Of a DNA stretch of 26,268 nt, positions 1 to 7,204 are shown piece by piece. Numbering within the stretch: the first letter of the stretch is position 1; every line of letters starts with the position of its first letter. Origin of the DNA: an uncultured Clostridia bacterium. Its GTDB lineage: Bacteria; Bacillota; Clostridia; Lachnospirales; Bianqueaceae. The notes under the pieces were generated by a model. The model saw only the letters and a program-made list of their open reading frames with translations. It did not search any database and was not told where the DNA came from. Both the position numbers and the translations under genes were made by a program. Location: NCBI GenBank assembly GCA_937892735.1, contig CALBGL010000068.1, positions 1 through 26,268 on the forward strand. The letters run 5' to 3'.

Positions 1-93
1 AGAAGCTATTCTATCACAGCTTCCTCTTCTTGTCAACTCTTTTTTTCATCTTTTTTCAAAAAATGAATCCCTTACCAAGGAAAAGTCAACAAA

Positions 94-181
94 CGGAGAA
101 GGAGGGATTTGAACCCTCGCGCCGGTTTCCCGACCTACGCCCTTAGCAGGGGCGCCTCTTCGGCCTCTTGAGTACTTCTCC
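94..181 (-). tRNA. tRNA-Ser (anticodon GCU)
   Basis: On the minus strand an 88-nt tRNA can be read. The acceptor arm GGAGAAG pairs with CTTCTCC, the T-arm carries GGTTCAAATCC, and a long variable arm typical of class II tRNAs is present. The anticodon loop reads CTGCTAA, giving anticodon GCU (serine, AGC/AGU codons). The discriminator base is G and the 3' CCA is not encoded, so a CCA-adding enzyme is needed. It is preceded by a good minus-strand promoter and lies alone, not in a tRNA cluster. Confidence 0.95.
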
Positions 182-227
182 AGAGCCCTACAGACTAAAC
201 ACCCTCTCAAATTGAGAAAGCTTGTTT

Positions 228-257
228 ATTATACTCGATAAGCACCCCACTTGTCAA
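228..257 (-). promoter_or_regulatory. Promoter of tRNA-Ser
   Basis: On the minus strand a perfect -35 TTGACA (252-257) and a perfect -10 TATAAT (228-233) are separated by 18 nt. They lie about 50 nt upstream of the tRNA. This is a typical vegetative sigma factor promoter. Confidence 0.8.
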
Positions 258-293
258 CAGTAAAGTTCAACTTTTTCAAAAAACTTTTATTTT

Positions 294-370
294 GACAGCC
301 TATCGATCCGGAGGCATAATGACGCCGGTATACGAATGCAGGCTGTCTGACCTCATCATATACCGACGCC
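294..370. repeat. Two interleaved inverted repeats after tyrS
   Basis: GACAGCCT (294-301) is the reverse complement of AGGCTGTC (340-347). GACGCCGGTATA (321-332) is nearly the reverse complement of TATACCGACGCC (359-370), with two G-T type differences. The pairs interleave, so they could form alternative hairpins or a pseudoknot. The element lies in the 3' untranslated region of tyrS on the minus strand. An A/T-rich stretch follows it in the tyrS direction, so it may act as the tyrS terminator; this is inference. Confidence 0.5.
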
Positions 371-382
371 CTCCCCTTTAGA

Positions 383-1606
383 TTAGCGGCAAATCACCTT
401 ACGGAAGCTTTTCTTTCCTCTCTTCACTACAATCCCGTCTGACATGAAGATCTTCTTGTCAAATGTCGCTTTCAGATCCGTGACTTTTTCTCCATCTACG
501 CTGACGCCACCCTGTTCCACATTTCGGCGTGCCTCCGACTTAGAGGGTACAAGTCCCGCCTTCACCAACAGCGTGAGAATATCGATCGCGTCGTCCGCAA
601 AATCATCGGCAGACAGTTCCGCAGTTGGCATATCTGCGGCATTCCCCTGAGAAAACAGTGCTTTCGCGCTTTCCCGCGCACGATCCGCCTCTTCTTCTCC
701 ATGTACCAGCTTTGTCAATTCGTATGCCAGTACTTCTTTGGCTCGGTTCAGTTCACTGCCCTGCCATGACTCCATCTTATGGATCTCCTCCAACGGTAAG
801 AACGTAAGCATCTTCAGACACTTAATGACATCTGCATCATCCACATTTCTCCAATACTGGAAGAACTCAAAGGGCGTCGTCTTATTGGGATCCAGCCACA
901 CCGCACCCTTCTGCGTTTTTCCCATTTTCTTCCCTTCGGAATTGAGAAGCAGAGTAATGGTCATTGCTTCCGCCTCTCTTCCCAACTTGCGACGAATCAG
1001 ATCTCGCCCACCCAGCATATTGCTCCACTGGTCATCTCCTCCGAACTGCAAGTTACAACCATACTTTTCAAAGAGCATCATAAAATCATAACTCTGCATC
1101 AACATGTAATTAAATTCCAAAAAGCTCAGACCTTGCTCCATGCGCTGCTTATAGCACTCCGCTCTCAGCATCTGATTGACACTGAAACAAGGACCAATCT
1201 CCCGAATAAACTCTACATAATTCAACTGCAGCAGCCAGTCAGCATTGTCCACCAACATCGCCTTTCCTTCCCCAAAGTCAATAAAACGGCTCATCTGCTT
1301 CTTAAAGCATTCCACATTATGATGGATTGTTTCTTGTGTCATCATGCTGCGCATATCTGTGCGTCCGGACGGGTCTCCGATCATCGCGGTTCCTCCACCG
1401 ATCAATGCAATCGGACGATTGCCTGCCATCTGCAGCCGTTTCATTAGACAAAGCGCCATGAAATGTCCAACATGCAGGCTGTCCGCCGTAGGGTCGAAGC
1501 CAATATAGAATACCGCCTTGCCGGCATCTACCAGTTCTTTCACTTTCTCCTCATCTGTCACCTGCGCAATCAAGCCCCGGGCCTTCAATTCTTCATACGT
1601 CGTCAT
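383..1606 (-). CDS. tyrS: Tyrosyl-tRNA synthetase
   Basis: This 407-residue class Ic aminoacyl-tRNA synthetase charges tRNA-Tyr with tyrosine in the cytoplasm. The Rossmann catalytic domain opens with YIGFDPTADSLHVGH, where HVGH is the HIGH signature near residue 45. The KMSKS-type loop is KKMGKT near residue 230. The C-terminal 70 residues are an S4-like RNA-binding domain (SEARRNVEQGGVSVDG). The length is about normal for the bacterial TyrS family. The start at 1606 has a good ribosome binding site (AAAGGAAG, six bases upstream). It stands alone behind a tyrosine T-box leader, so expression should rise when uncharged tRNA-Tyr accumulates. Confidence 0.97.
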   Translation of the reverse strand: MTTYEELKARGLIAQVTDEEKVKELVDAGKAVFYIGFDPTADSLHVGHFMALCLMKRLQMAGNRPIALIGGGTAMIGDPSGRTDMRSMMTQETIHHNVECFKKQMSRFIDFGEGKAMLVDNADWLLQLNYVEFIREIGPCFSVNQMLRAECYKQRMEQGLSFLEFNYMLMQSYDFMMLFEKYGCNLQFGGDDQWSNMLGGRDLIRRKLGREAEAMTITLLLNSEGKKMGKTQKGAVWLDPNKTTPFEFFQYWRNVDDADVIKCLKMLTFLPLEEIHKMESWQGSELNRAKEVLAYELTKLVHGEEEADRARESAKALFSQGNAADMPTAELSADDFADDAIDILTLLVKAGLVPSKSEARRNVEQGGVSVDGEKVTDLKATFDKKIFMSDGIVVKRGKKSFRKVICR

Positions 1607-1678
1607 TTCTCTCTTCCTTTCCTATTATATTGATCATAGTATTGTCCGGCCCCGATGCGGAGGCACTTCCGAGACAAT

Positions 1679-1950
1679 AAAAAAGCCCTCGTCTCATAAA
1701 GGACGAGAGCCATATGCTCCGTGTTACCACCTTTGTTTACGAATGACTCGCGCCATCCGCCTTATCAAGTACAGCGCCAATACGCGATACTCTAGCACGA
1801 TAACGAGTGCAGGTTCCGTCGCAGCCTACTTCTGATTCGGTGCGAGACTCCGAGATGTATTCATCCGCCGCTCTCCTTGCCCCTCTCACCTACCGGGTAC
1901 TCTCTGTAAAGCGCCTCGCGGACTACTTCTTCTCTTCCTAGCCTTTGACA
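1679..1950 (-). promoter_or_regulatory. Tyrosine T-box leader of tyrS
   Basis: Read on the minus strand, the leader contains stem I elements (AGAGAGTACC, GGTAGGTGAGAGGGG) and a specifier loop GAATACATC, where UAC (1857-1859) is a tyrosine codon followed by a purine. The conserved T-box AAGGTGGTAACACGG lies at about 1716-1734. A terminator hairpin follows (arms 1702-1710 and 1685-1693) with a run of T at 1679-1684. Uncharged tRNA-Tyr should pair with the specifier and the T-box and prevent termination. The UAC specifier agrees with the downstream tyrS. Confidence 0.95.
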
Positions 1951-1968
1951 AATGCTATGAATAGTTGT

Positions 1969-1997
1969 ATTATATCGATTTCAAATCTTTTTGTCAA
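1969..1997 (-). promoter_or_regulatory. Promoter of tyrS T-box transcript
   Basis: Minus strand -35 TTGACA (1992-1997) and -10 TATAAT (1969-1974), both perfect, with a 17-nt spacer. It lies just upstream of the T-box stem I. Confidence 0.9.
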
Positions 1998-2125
1998 TCC
2001 TTTTTTCCAAGATGTCTAAGATCTTTTACGTTCTTCTAATTGATTATAGTAGATCCTGGTGTAATACATTATTTCTTTGTCTCTAAAAAATCTATTTCTC
2101 TTCCCGCCACATTCATACGCAATAA

Positions 2126-2158
2126 AGAAGGGTGCAGGTCAAAGCGGCCTCTGCACCC
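2126..2158 (-). terminator. Terminator of the lipoprotein gene
   Basis: GGGTGCAG (2130-2137) and CTGCACCC (2151-2158) form an 8-bp GC-rich stem. On the minus strand the stem is followed by TTCTTTATT, a moderate T tract. It lies about 55 nt beyond the lipoprotein stop codon. Confidence 0.75.
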
Positions 2159-2211
2159 CAATTATTACATACTTATACTCTCATGTTGGCTATAATTAAA
2201 CAAACGATCCA

Positions 2212-2589
2212 TCATCCCACAGCGCCGCCAGCAGCCGAGCCGCCAGCACCGCCGTCACCGGCTCCTCCTGTCGTTCCATTATCCCCAGTTCCTGTTCCCT
2301 CTCCAAATCCAGGATCCTCGATGCCGGATGGATCTGTGACCGTACCACTATCATTCGTTCCCATTGTTCCTGTACTGGATTCATCATGACGAGACGTCTC
2401 ACTATCCTGCATAGAAGAATCCTCTCGTTTACTTTCCTGCCGGGAAGATTCCTCCTGGCGAGAACTCTCCTCCCGAGAACTATTTACGGAAGAATTGCGG
2501 GAATTGTTATGATCCTCACTGCAGGCTGCCGCAAAAGAAAACAGTGCCACAAGCAGAATACATCCCATCACCCATTTACGTGATCTCAT
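2212..2589 (-). CDS. Small low-complexity lipoprotein
   Basis: A 125-residue protein whose family I do not recognise. The N-terminus is a classic lipoprotein signal: positively charged start (MRSRKW), a hydrophobic core and a lipobox ending FAAAC, so Cys23 would be lipidated and the rest displayed outside the membrane. Residues of about 30-70 are a Ser/Arg/Glu-rich repeat (units like SSRQEE and SSRQESK), and the C-terminal 55 residues are Gly/Thr/Asp-rich, ending in a Gly/Ala run. This looks like a disordered cell-wall-spanning linker with no globular domain. The start at 2589 has an AGGAGG site nine bases upstream. It follows glnN on the same strand but has its own terminator. Function unknown. 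Confidence 0.7.
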   Translation of the reverse strand: MRSRKWVMGCILLVALFSFAAACSEDHNNSRNSSVNSSREESSRQEESSRQESKREDSSMQDSETSRHDESSTGTMGTNDSGTVTDPSGIEDPGFGEGTGTGDNGTTGGAGDGGAGGSAAGGAVG

Positions 2590-2695
2590 ACTAGCACTCC
2601 TCCTATTGATTTTTCATGTGCAATAGTAGAATGTCCATTTTTTAGGCTTTCATGCTTGCATTTTGGAATATTTATGGAAAAAGTGGCGGCCACGA

Positions 2696-2718
2696 GTCCT
2701 GCACAAATTCAGCAGGAC
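2696..2718. repeat. Short inverted repeat downstream of glnN
   Basis: GTCCTGC (2696-2702) and GCAGGAC (2712-2718) form a perfect 7-bp stem with a 9-nt loop. No T run follows on either strand. It sits between the larger glnN 3' hairpin and the lipoprotein gene. Confidence 0.5.
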
Positions 2719-2734
2719 ACAACGAGGGAATATC

Positions 2735-2791
2735 GTAGTGACGACCGAATCACCCTGGTTCAATAGAACAGGATAATTCGGCCGTCACTAC
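2735..2791 (-). terminator. Long hairpin after glnN
   Basis: GTAGTGACG (2735-2743) pairs with CGTCACTAC (2783-2791). After one mismatch CCGAAT (2745-2750) pairs with ATTCGG (2776-2781), and CCTG/CAGG (2754-2757, 2769-2772) may extend the stem. It begins 25 bp after the glnN stop codon. No T run follows on the minus strand, so it may be a transcript-stabilising or non-canonical termination structure rather than a standard terminator. Confidence 0.55.
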
Positions 2792-2816
2792 TGCAATAAT
2801 ACCCTCACCCTCACCA

Positions 2817-4901
2817 TTAGATTCTAAATAACAAATCGCTATATACAGGGTAGGGCCAATACTTAGCTCCCACTTCCGCCTCCAGCTGATCTGCCGCCTG
2901 ACGCAGCGCATTCATCGCCGGAATCGCCTGATCACGATAAAATTCTGCTTTCTTCTGATGATCCTCATAGGCACGGCTCTCCTCAATCTGCTTCTGCAGC
3001 ACATCCGTCTGATGACTGATCTCTTCCACCAAATGAGACAGATGATCGATTGTCTTTCTCTCATACTCCACCGAAAGGCTCAACGACTGTTTGCCCACAG
3101 CCACATCGGTCAACTCTTTAATAGCATCAAATCCTGCCGGAATGATCTGCTTACGCGCCATGTCGATCATCGTCAATCCTTCGATTCGAAGCACCTTACA
3201 GTAGTTAGCCAGGAATATATCCGCTCTTGCCTGCAATTCCTGCACGGTGAAGATCTTATGCTGTGAGAAGAGCGCAACACTTTCCTTCGACACAAAATAC
3301 TGCACCGCATCCGGCAGCGTCGGCAGATTCATCAGTCCTCTGCGAGCCGCCTCCTGTTTCCACTCTTCGCCATACCCATTGCCATTAAAGATCACGCGCT
3401 GATGTGCTGTCAGCTCCTCTTTAATCAGGACATTCAACTCCTCGTTAAAGTGCTCTGCCCGCTCCAGTCGATCCGCATAGCGTCTTAGAATCTCAGCAAC
3501 CGCCGTATTGATAATGATATTGGGGCCAGATATGGAAAGCGAGGATCCCGGCATACGGAACTCAAACTTATTTCCAGTAAAGGCCACTGGCGATGTCCGG
3601 TTACGATCCGTTGTATCCCGCGGGAATCTTGGCAGGATATGTACGCCCAGCTTCATTTCTTCCTTCGTTTTCGGATCATACACAGCCCCCGTAATAATAG
3701 AGGTTACGATCTCTTCCAATTCATTGCCCAAAAATACAGAGATGACAGCCGGCGGCGCCTCGTTGGCTCCCAACCGATGGTCGTTGCCCGCGCTGGCGAC
3801 AGACATGCGTAAAAGCGCCTGATATTCATCTACCGCTGCCACCACAGCCGTCATAAACAGCATGAACTGGGCATTCTCATTAGGAGATCCTCCCGGTTCC
3901 AGAAGGTTCAGTCCCGTATCCGTAGACATCGACCAGTTATTATGCTTACCACTGCCATTAACACCCTCGAAAGGTTTCTCATGCAAGAGACATACTAAAC
4001 CATGCCGCAGCGCGACTTTCTGCATCATTTCCATGGTCAACTGATTCTGGTCGCTGGCAATACTGGCATTGGTAAAAATAGGCGCCAATTCGTGCTGCGC
4101 CGGAGCTACTTCATTGTGTTCCGTTTTGGCCAGCACACCCAATTTCCAGAGCTCCTCATTCAATTCTGTCATATAGGCTTCTACTCGAGGCTTAATGGCG
4201 CCATAATAATGATCGTCAAGCTCTTGTCCCTTCGGCGGCATCGCGCCGAAAAGTGTGCGTCCGCACAAACGCAGATCTTCCCGTTGATCGTACAGCTCCT
4301 TATCCACCAGGAAATATTCCTGTTCCGGCCCTACTGTGGCCTGCACTCGATTCGCCGCGGTCCCGAATAGCTTCAAAATCCGCAGCGCCTGCTTATTGAG
4401 CACTTCCATAGATGCCAAAAGCGGCCCCTTCTTATCCAACGCTTCTCCATTATAGGAATAGAACACCGTGGGAATACACAGCACACCGTCTTTGATAAAG
4501 GCATACGAGCTGGGATCCCACGCCGTATATCCTCTTGCCTCGAAGGTGGCCCGCAGACCGCCGGAGGGAAAACTGGAAGCATCCGATTCTCCTTTGATCA
4601 GCTCTTTCCCTGAGAATTCCATGATTACCTTGCTGGAACTCACCGGAGAAATGAAGCTGTCATGCTTCTCCGCTGTCACACCTGTCATTGGCTGAAACCA
4701 GTGCGTATAATGTGTGACTCCCTTCTCTACTGCCCAGTCCTTCATCGCAGACGCCACCGTATCCGCAATGGAGGGATCCAGCCCCTTTCCCAACTCCATC
4801 GTACGCTTCAGCGCCTTATACACGGTCTTGGGCAGCCGGCTCTGCATCACATAATCATTAAAGACCATGGATCCAAAGATTTCTTCCATGCTATGTACCA
4901 T
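2817..4901 (-). CDS. glnN: Glutamine synthetase type III
   Basis: A 694-residue GSIII enzyme that makes glutamine from glutamate, ammonia and ATP in the cytoplasm. The long form is diagnostic; GSI and GSII are much shorter. Visible signatures include the family N-terminus EEIFGSMVFND, the substrate and metal motifs EQEYFLVD, HNEVAPAQHELAP and GVNGSGKHNNWS, and the GSIII-specific AGNDHRLGANEAPP. The start at 4901 (MVHSMEEIFG) has AGGAGG seven bases upstream; a longer reading frame of 40 more residues is unlike the family and has no such site. It has its own promoter in a short gap and is followed by a long hairpin. In-frame MEEIFG four codons later is a possible alternative start. Confidence 0.96.
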   Translation of the reverse strand: MVHSMEEIFGSMVFNDYVMQSRLPKTVYKALKRTMELGKGLDPSIADTVASAMKDWAVEKGVTHYTHWFQPMTGVTAEKHDSFISPVSSSKVIMEFSGKELIKGESDASSFPSGGLRATFEARGYTAWDPSSYAFIKDGVLCIPTVFYSYNGEALDKKGPLLASMEVLNKQALRILKLFGTAANRVQATVGPEQEYFLVDKELYDQREDLRLCGRTLFGAMPPKGQELDDHYYGAIKPRVEAYMTELNEELWKLGVLAKTEHNEVAPAQHELAPIFTNASIASDQNQLTMEMMQKVALRHGLVCLLHEKPFEGVNGSGKHNNWSMSTDTGLNLLEPGGSPNENAQFMLFMTAVVAAVDEYQALLRMSVASAGNDHRLGANEAPPAVISVFLGNELEEIVTSIITGAVYDPKTKEEMKLGVHILPRFPRDTTDRNRTSPVAFTGNKFEFRMPGSSLSISGPNIIINTAVAEILRRYADRLERAEHFNEELNVLIKEELTAHQRVIFNGNGYGEEWKQEAARRGLMNLPTLPDAVQYFVSKESVALFSQHKIFTVQELQARADIFLANYCKVLRIEGLTMIDMARKQIIPAGFDAIKELTDVAVGKQSLSLSVEYERKTIDHLSHLVEEISHQTDVLQKQIEESRAYEDHQKKAEFYRDQAIPAMNALRQAADQLEAEVGAKYWPYPVYSDLLFRI

Positions 4902-4953
4902 CACATATCCTCCTAACTCTCTGCTCCATCTCCATCTATTGGACTCCCCTCTT

Positions 4954-4982
4954 ATTATAAGGTAGATTCTGTACAGACGCAA
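4954..4982 (-). promoter_or_regulatory. Promoter of glnN
   Basis: Minus strand -35 TTGCGT (4977-4982) and perfect -10 TATAAT (4954-4959), 17-nt spacer. It lies immediately before the glnN leader and just after the end of the small membrane protein gene. Confidence 0.65.
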
Positions 4983-4989
4983 GCAATTT

Positions 4990-5310
4990 TTATGTCTTCT
5001 TCCCAGAAAGGAAACTTCCAATCAGACAGCCGGCCAAAGTCGTCACCGCATACGCAGCTACATAAATCAAAGCTCCCATGTCAAAAAACAGAAATACTGC
5101 CGGAACAAAAAGAATGGCTATCACACAGGGATAAAACCAGGAGATCCGATGACGCCAGCCATAGATCATCGCGCACACAAGGCAAAAGCCCGGAAAAATC
5201 ACAAGAAGCAACGCCGCATCTCCCAATAACTCCTGTAATAACGGAGGCAATATATAAAACCCGCAAATCATAGCGAATACATAGGGCAGAATCATTTTAA
5301 TACGCCGCAT
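4990..5310 (-). CDS. Small four-helix membrane protein
   Basis: A 106-residue hydrophobic protein that I cannot place in a family. It has four predicted membrane segments at about residues 5-24, 28-48, 51-70 and 73-98, with short loops and a basic C-terminus (GKKT). The start at 5310 (MRRIKM) is chosen because AAAGGAGGG lies six bases upstream; a longer frame upstream has no such site. Its promoter is divergent from that of guaA. It precedes glnN on the same strand, but glnN has its own promoter, so a functional link is not implied. Confidence 0.75.
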   Translation of the reverse strand: MRRIKMILPYVFAMICGFYILPPLLQELLGDAALLLVIFPGFCLVCAMIYGWRHRISWFYPCVIAILFVPAVFLFFDMGALIYVAAYAVTTLAGCLIGSFLSGKKT

Positions 5311-5339
5311 TCCGATCCCTCCTTTCCATACTACGGCTA

Positions 5340-5368
5340 ATTCTATCATATCGAATCCAGAATCGCAA
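5340..5368 (-). promoter_or_regulatory. Promoter of the small membrane protein
   Basis: Minus strand -35 TTGCGA (5363-5368) and -10 TAGAAT (5340-5345) with a 17-nt spacer. It is back to back with the guaA promoter. Confidence 0.55.
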
Positions 5369-5386
5369 GTTTTCCCGTCTTTCTTC

Positions 5387-5415
5387 TGGACAAACCCATA
5401 TAAATACGCTATAAT
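5387..5415 (+). promoter_or_regulatory. Promoter of guaA
   Basis: Plus strand -35 TGGACA (5387-5392) and perfect -10 TATAAT (5410-5415) with a 17-nt spacer. Transcription would start near 5422, giving a 5' leader of about 77 nt. Confidence 0.8.
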
Positions 5416-5431
5416 AATGGTGTATAGTGCA

Positions 5432-5457
5432 AGCAGACGGTAAAATTATCGTCTGCT
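5432..5457 (+). promoter_or_regulatory. Hairpin in the guaA leader
   Basis: AGCAGACG (5432-5439) and CGTCTGCT (5450-5457) form a perfect 8-bp stem with a 10-nt A/T-rich loop. It lies about 10 nt from the predicted transcription start and about 40 nt before the start codon. No known purine riboswitch core is visible. A role in mRNA stability or as a binding site is possible. Confidence 0.5.
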
Positions 5458-5498
5458 ATTACCTTTTTAGGATCATACAAACAGAGAGGAATGTATCT

Positions 5499-7043
5499 AT
5501 GGAAAACGAAAAGATCATTGTTCTGGATTTTGGCGGCCAATATAACCAGCTCATTGCCCGGCGTGTTCGAGAGTGTAATGTATACTGCGAAATTGCTTCC
5601 TACCGCACAGATTTGGAAGAAATCAAGGCGCAGCATCCGAAAGGAATTATCTTTACCGGTGGCCCGAACAGTGTCTATGATCCGGCATCCCCTACCTATC
5701 CGGAGGAAATTTTCAAATTAGGGATTCCTATTTTGGGCATATGCTATGGCGCCCAACTGATGATGCATCTTCTAGGCGGGCGTGTCGGGCGCGCTCCAGT
5801 TCGAGAATATGGAAAAATCGAAGTTCAAGTAGACACAAACACACCTCTTTTCACAGACGTATCTCCCTCTACTATCTGTTGGATGAGCCACAATGACTAT
5901 ATTGAAGAAGTCGCGCCAGGCTTTACCGTGACCGCCCACAGCGCTCATTGTCCAGCCGCCGCTATGCAGGATGTTTCTCGCGGTCTCTATGCGGTACAAT
6001 TCCATCCGGAAGTCCTGCACACCCCGGAAGGTAAAAAAATGCTGTCTAACTTTGTCTATCATGTATGCGGCTGCCATGGCGACTGGAAAATGGATACCTT
6101 TGTGGAATCCACCATCGCATCCCTTCGCGCCAAAGTCGGCAATGGCCGCGTATTGTGCGCGCTGTCCGGCGGAGTAGATTCTTCTGTAGCCGCTGTCCTT
6201 CTTTCTAAGGCCGTCGGAAATCAGCTCACCTGCGTATTCGTAGATACCGGACTCATGCGCAAGAACGAGGGCGACGAAGTCGAAGCCGTCTTTGGTCCCC
6301 AAGGTCCGTATCAACTTCGCTTCATTCGCGTCAATGCACAGGAACGGTTCTTCTCCAAACTGGCCGGTGTAACCGATCCCGAGACCAAACGCAAGATCAT
6401 CGGCGAAGAGTTTATCCGTGTGTTTGAAGAAGAAGCCCAAAAAATCGGCGCCGTGGATTTTCTGGTACAGGGCACGATCTACCCCGATGTGGTAGAAAGT
6501 GGTTTGGGCGGCGAATCCACCGTCATCAAATCCCATCACAACGTAGGCGGTTTGCCCGACTATGTGGATTTTAAGGAGATTATCGAACCGCTCCGCAACT
6601 TGTTTAAGGATGAAGTACGTCAGGCCGGTCTAGAACTCGGCATTCCACATTATCTGGTCTATCGTCAGCCCTTCCCTGGGCCGGGGCTTGGCATCCGAAT
6701 CATCGGAGAAGTAACACCCGACAAGGTGCATATGGTGCAAGAGGCAGACGCCATCTTTCGTGAAGAAGTCGCATCAGCGAATCTGGATCCCCAGATCAAT
6801 CAGTACTTCGCCGCGCTGACCAACATGCGTTCCGTGGGCGTCATGGGGGATGAGCGCACGTATGACTACGCGGTTGCTTTGCGTGCTGTCAGTACTACCG
6901 ACTTCATGACGGCAGAAACCGCGACTCTACCCTGGGAGGTTCTGGGAAAAGTCGCAAATCGAATTGTTAACGAAGTGCCTCACGTGAACCGTGTCCTCTA
7001 TGATTGTACTGGAAAACCGCCAGCAACGATAGAGTTCGAGTGA
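5499..7043 (+). CDS. guaA: GMP synthase (glutamine-hydrolysing)
   Basis: A full-length 514-residue GMP synthetase converting XMP to GMP with glutamine and ATP. Residues 1-190 are the class I glutamine amidotransferase: nucleophile Cys82 in GICYGAQ, with His169 and Glu171 in FHPEV completing the triad. The ATP pyrophosphatase domain follows with the P-loop SGGVDSS (223-229). The C-terminal dimerisation and XMP-binding part has QPFPGPGLG and ends KPPATIEFE. The start at 5499 has AGAGAGGA eight bases upstream; the frame is open further upstream but is not family-like there. It has its own promoter and terminator and faces a second GMP synthetase gene. Confidence 0.97.
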   Translation: MENEKIIVLDFGGQYNQLIARRVRECNVYCEIASYRTDLEEIKAQHPKGIIFTGGPNSVYDPASPTYPEEIFKLGIPILGICYGAQLMMHLLGGRVGRAPVREYGKIEVQVDTNTPLFTDVSPSTICWMSHNDYIEEVAPGFTVTAHSAHCPAAAMQDVSRGLYAVQFHPEVLHTPEGKKMLSNFVYHVCGCHGDWKMDTFVESTIASLRAKVGNGRVLCALSGGVDSSVAAVLLSKAVGNQLTCVFVDTGLMRKNEGDEVEAVFGPQGPYQLRFIRVNAQERFFSKLAGVTDPETKRKIIGEEFIRVFEEEAQKIGAVDFLVQGTIYPDVVESGLGGESTVIKSHHNVGGLPDYVDFKEIIEPLRNLFKDEVRQAGLELGIPHYLVYRQPFPGPGLGIRIIGEVTPDKVHMVQEADAIFREEVASANLDPQINQYFAALTNMRSVGVMGDERTYDYAVALRAVSTTDFMTAETATLPWEVLGKVANRIVNEVPHVNRVLYDCTGKPPATIEFE

Positions 7044-7128
7044 CCTTCCTAGTAATATTATGATCCGACACGTTACTTTCGCTCTACACTTTCGAGAAGA
7101 ATAGTAATATTATCGAAATTCATTCGCA

Positions 7129-7167
7129 AAAAGGTTGGCAGATCAATTCAGAGTCTGCCAACCTTTT
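7129..7167. terminator. Bidirectional terminator between the two GMP synthetase genes
   Basis: AAAAGGTTGGCAGA (7129-7142) and its perfect reverse complement (7154-7167) form a 14-bp stem with an 11-nt loop. The ends supply T runs in both directions, so it can end guaA on plus and the converging gene on minus. Confidence 0.9.
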
Positions 7168-7204
7168 ATAGTCCAATTATGTTTGTAAGGTTACAATTCT
7201 GTCA

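Noticed and set aside
2817..5021. Long form of GlnN starting 40 codons upstream
   Set aside because: The extra N-terminus is unlike the family, covers the predicted promoter, and the internal start has a strong ribosome site.
5772..6539. Minus-strand ORF of 255 codons inside guaA
   Set aside because: Antisense shadow of guaA with no recognisable domain or ribosome site.
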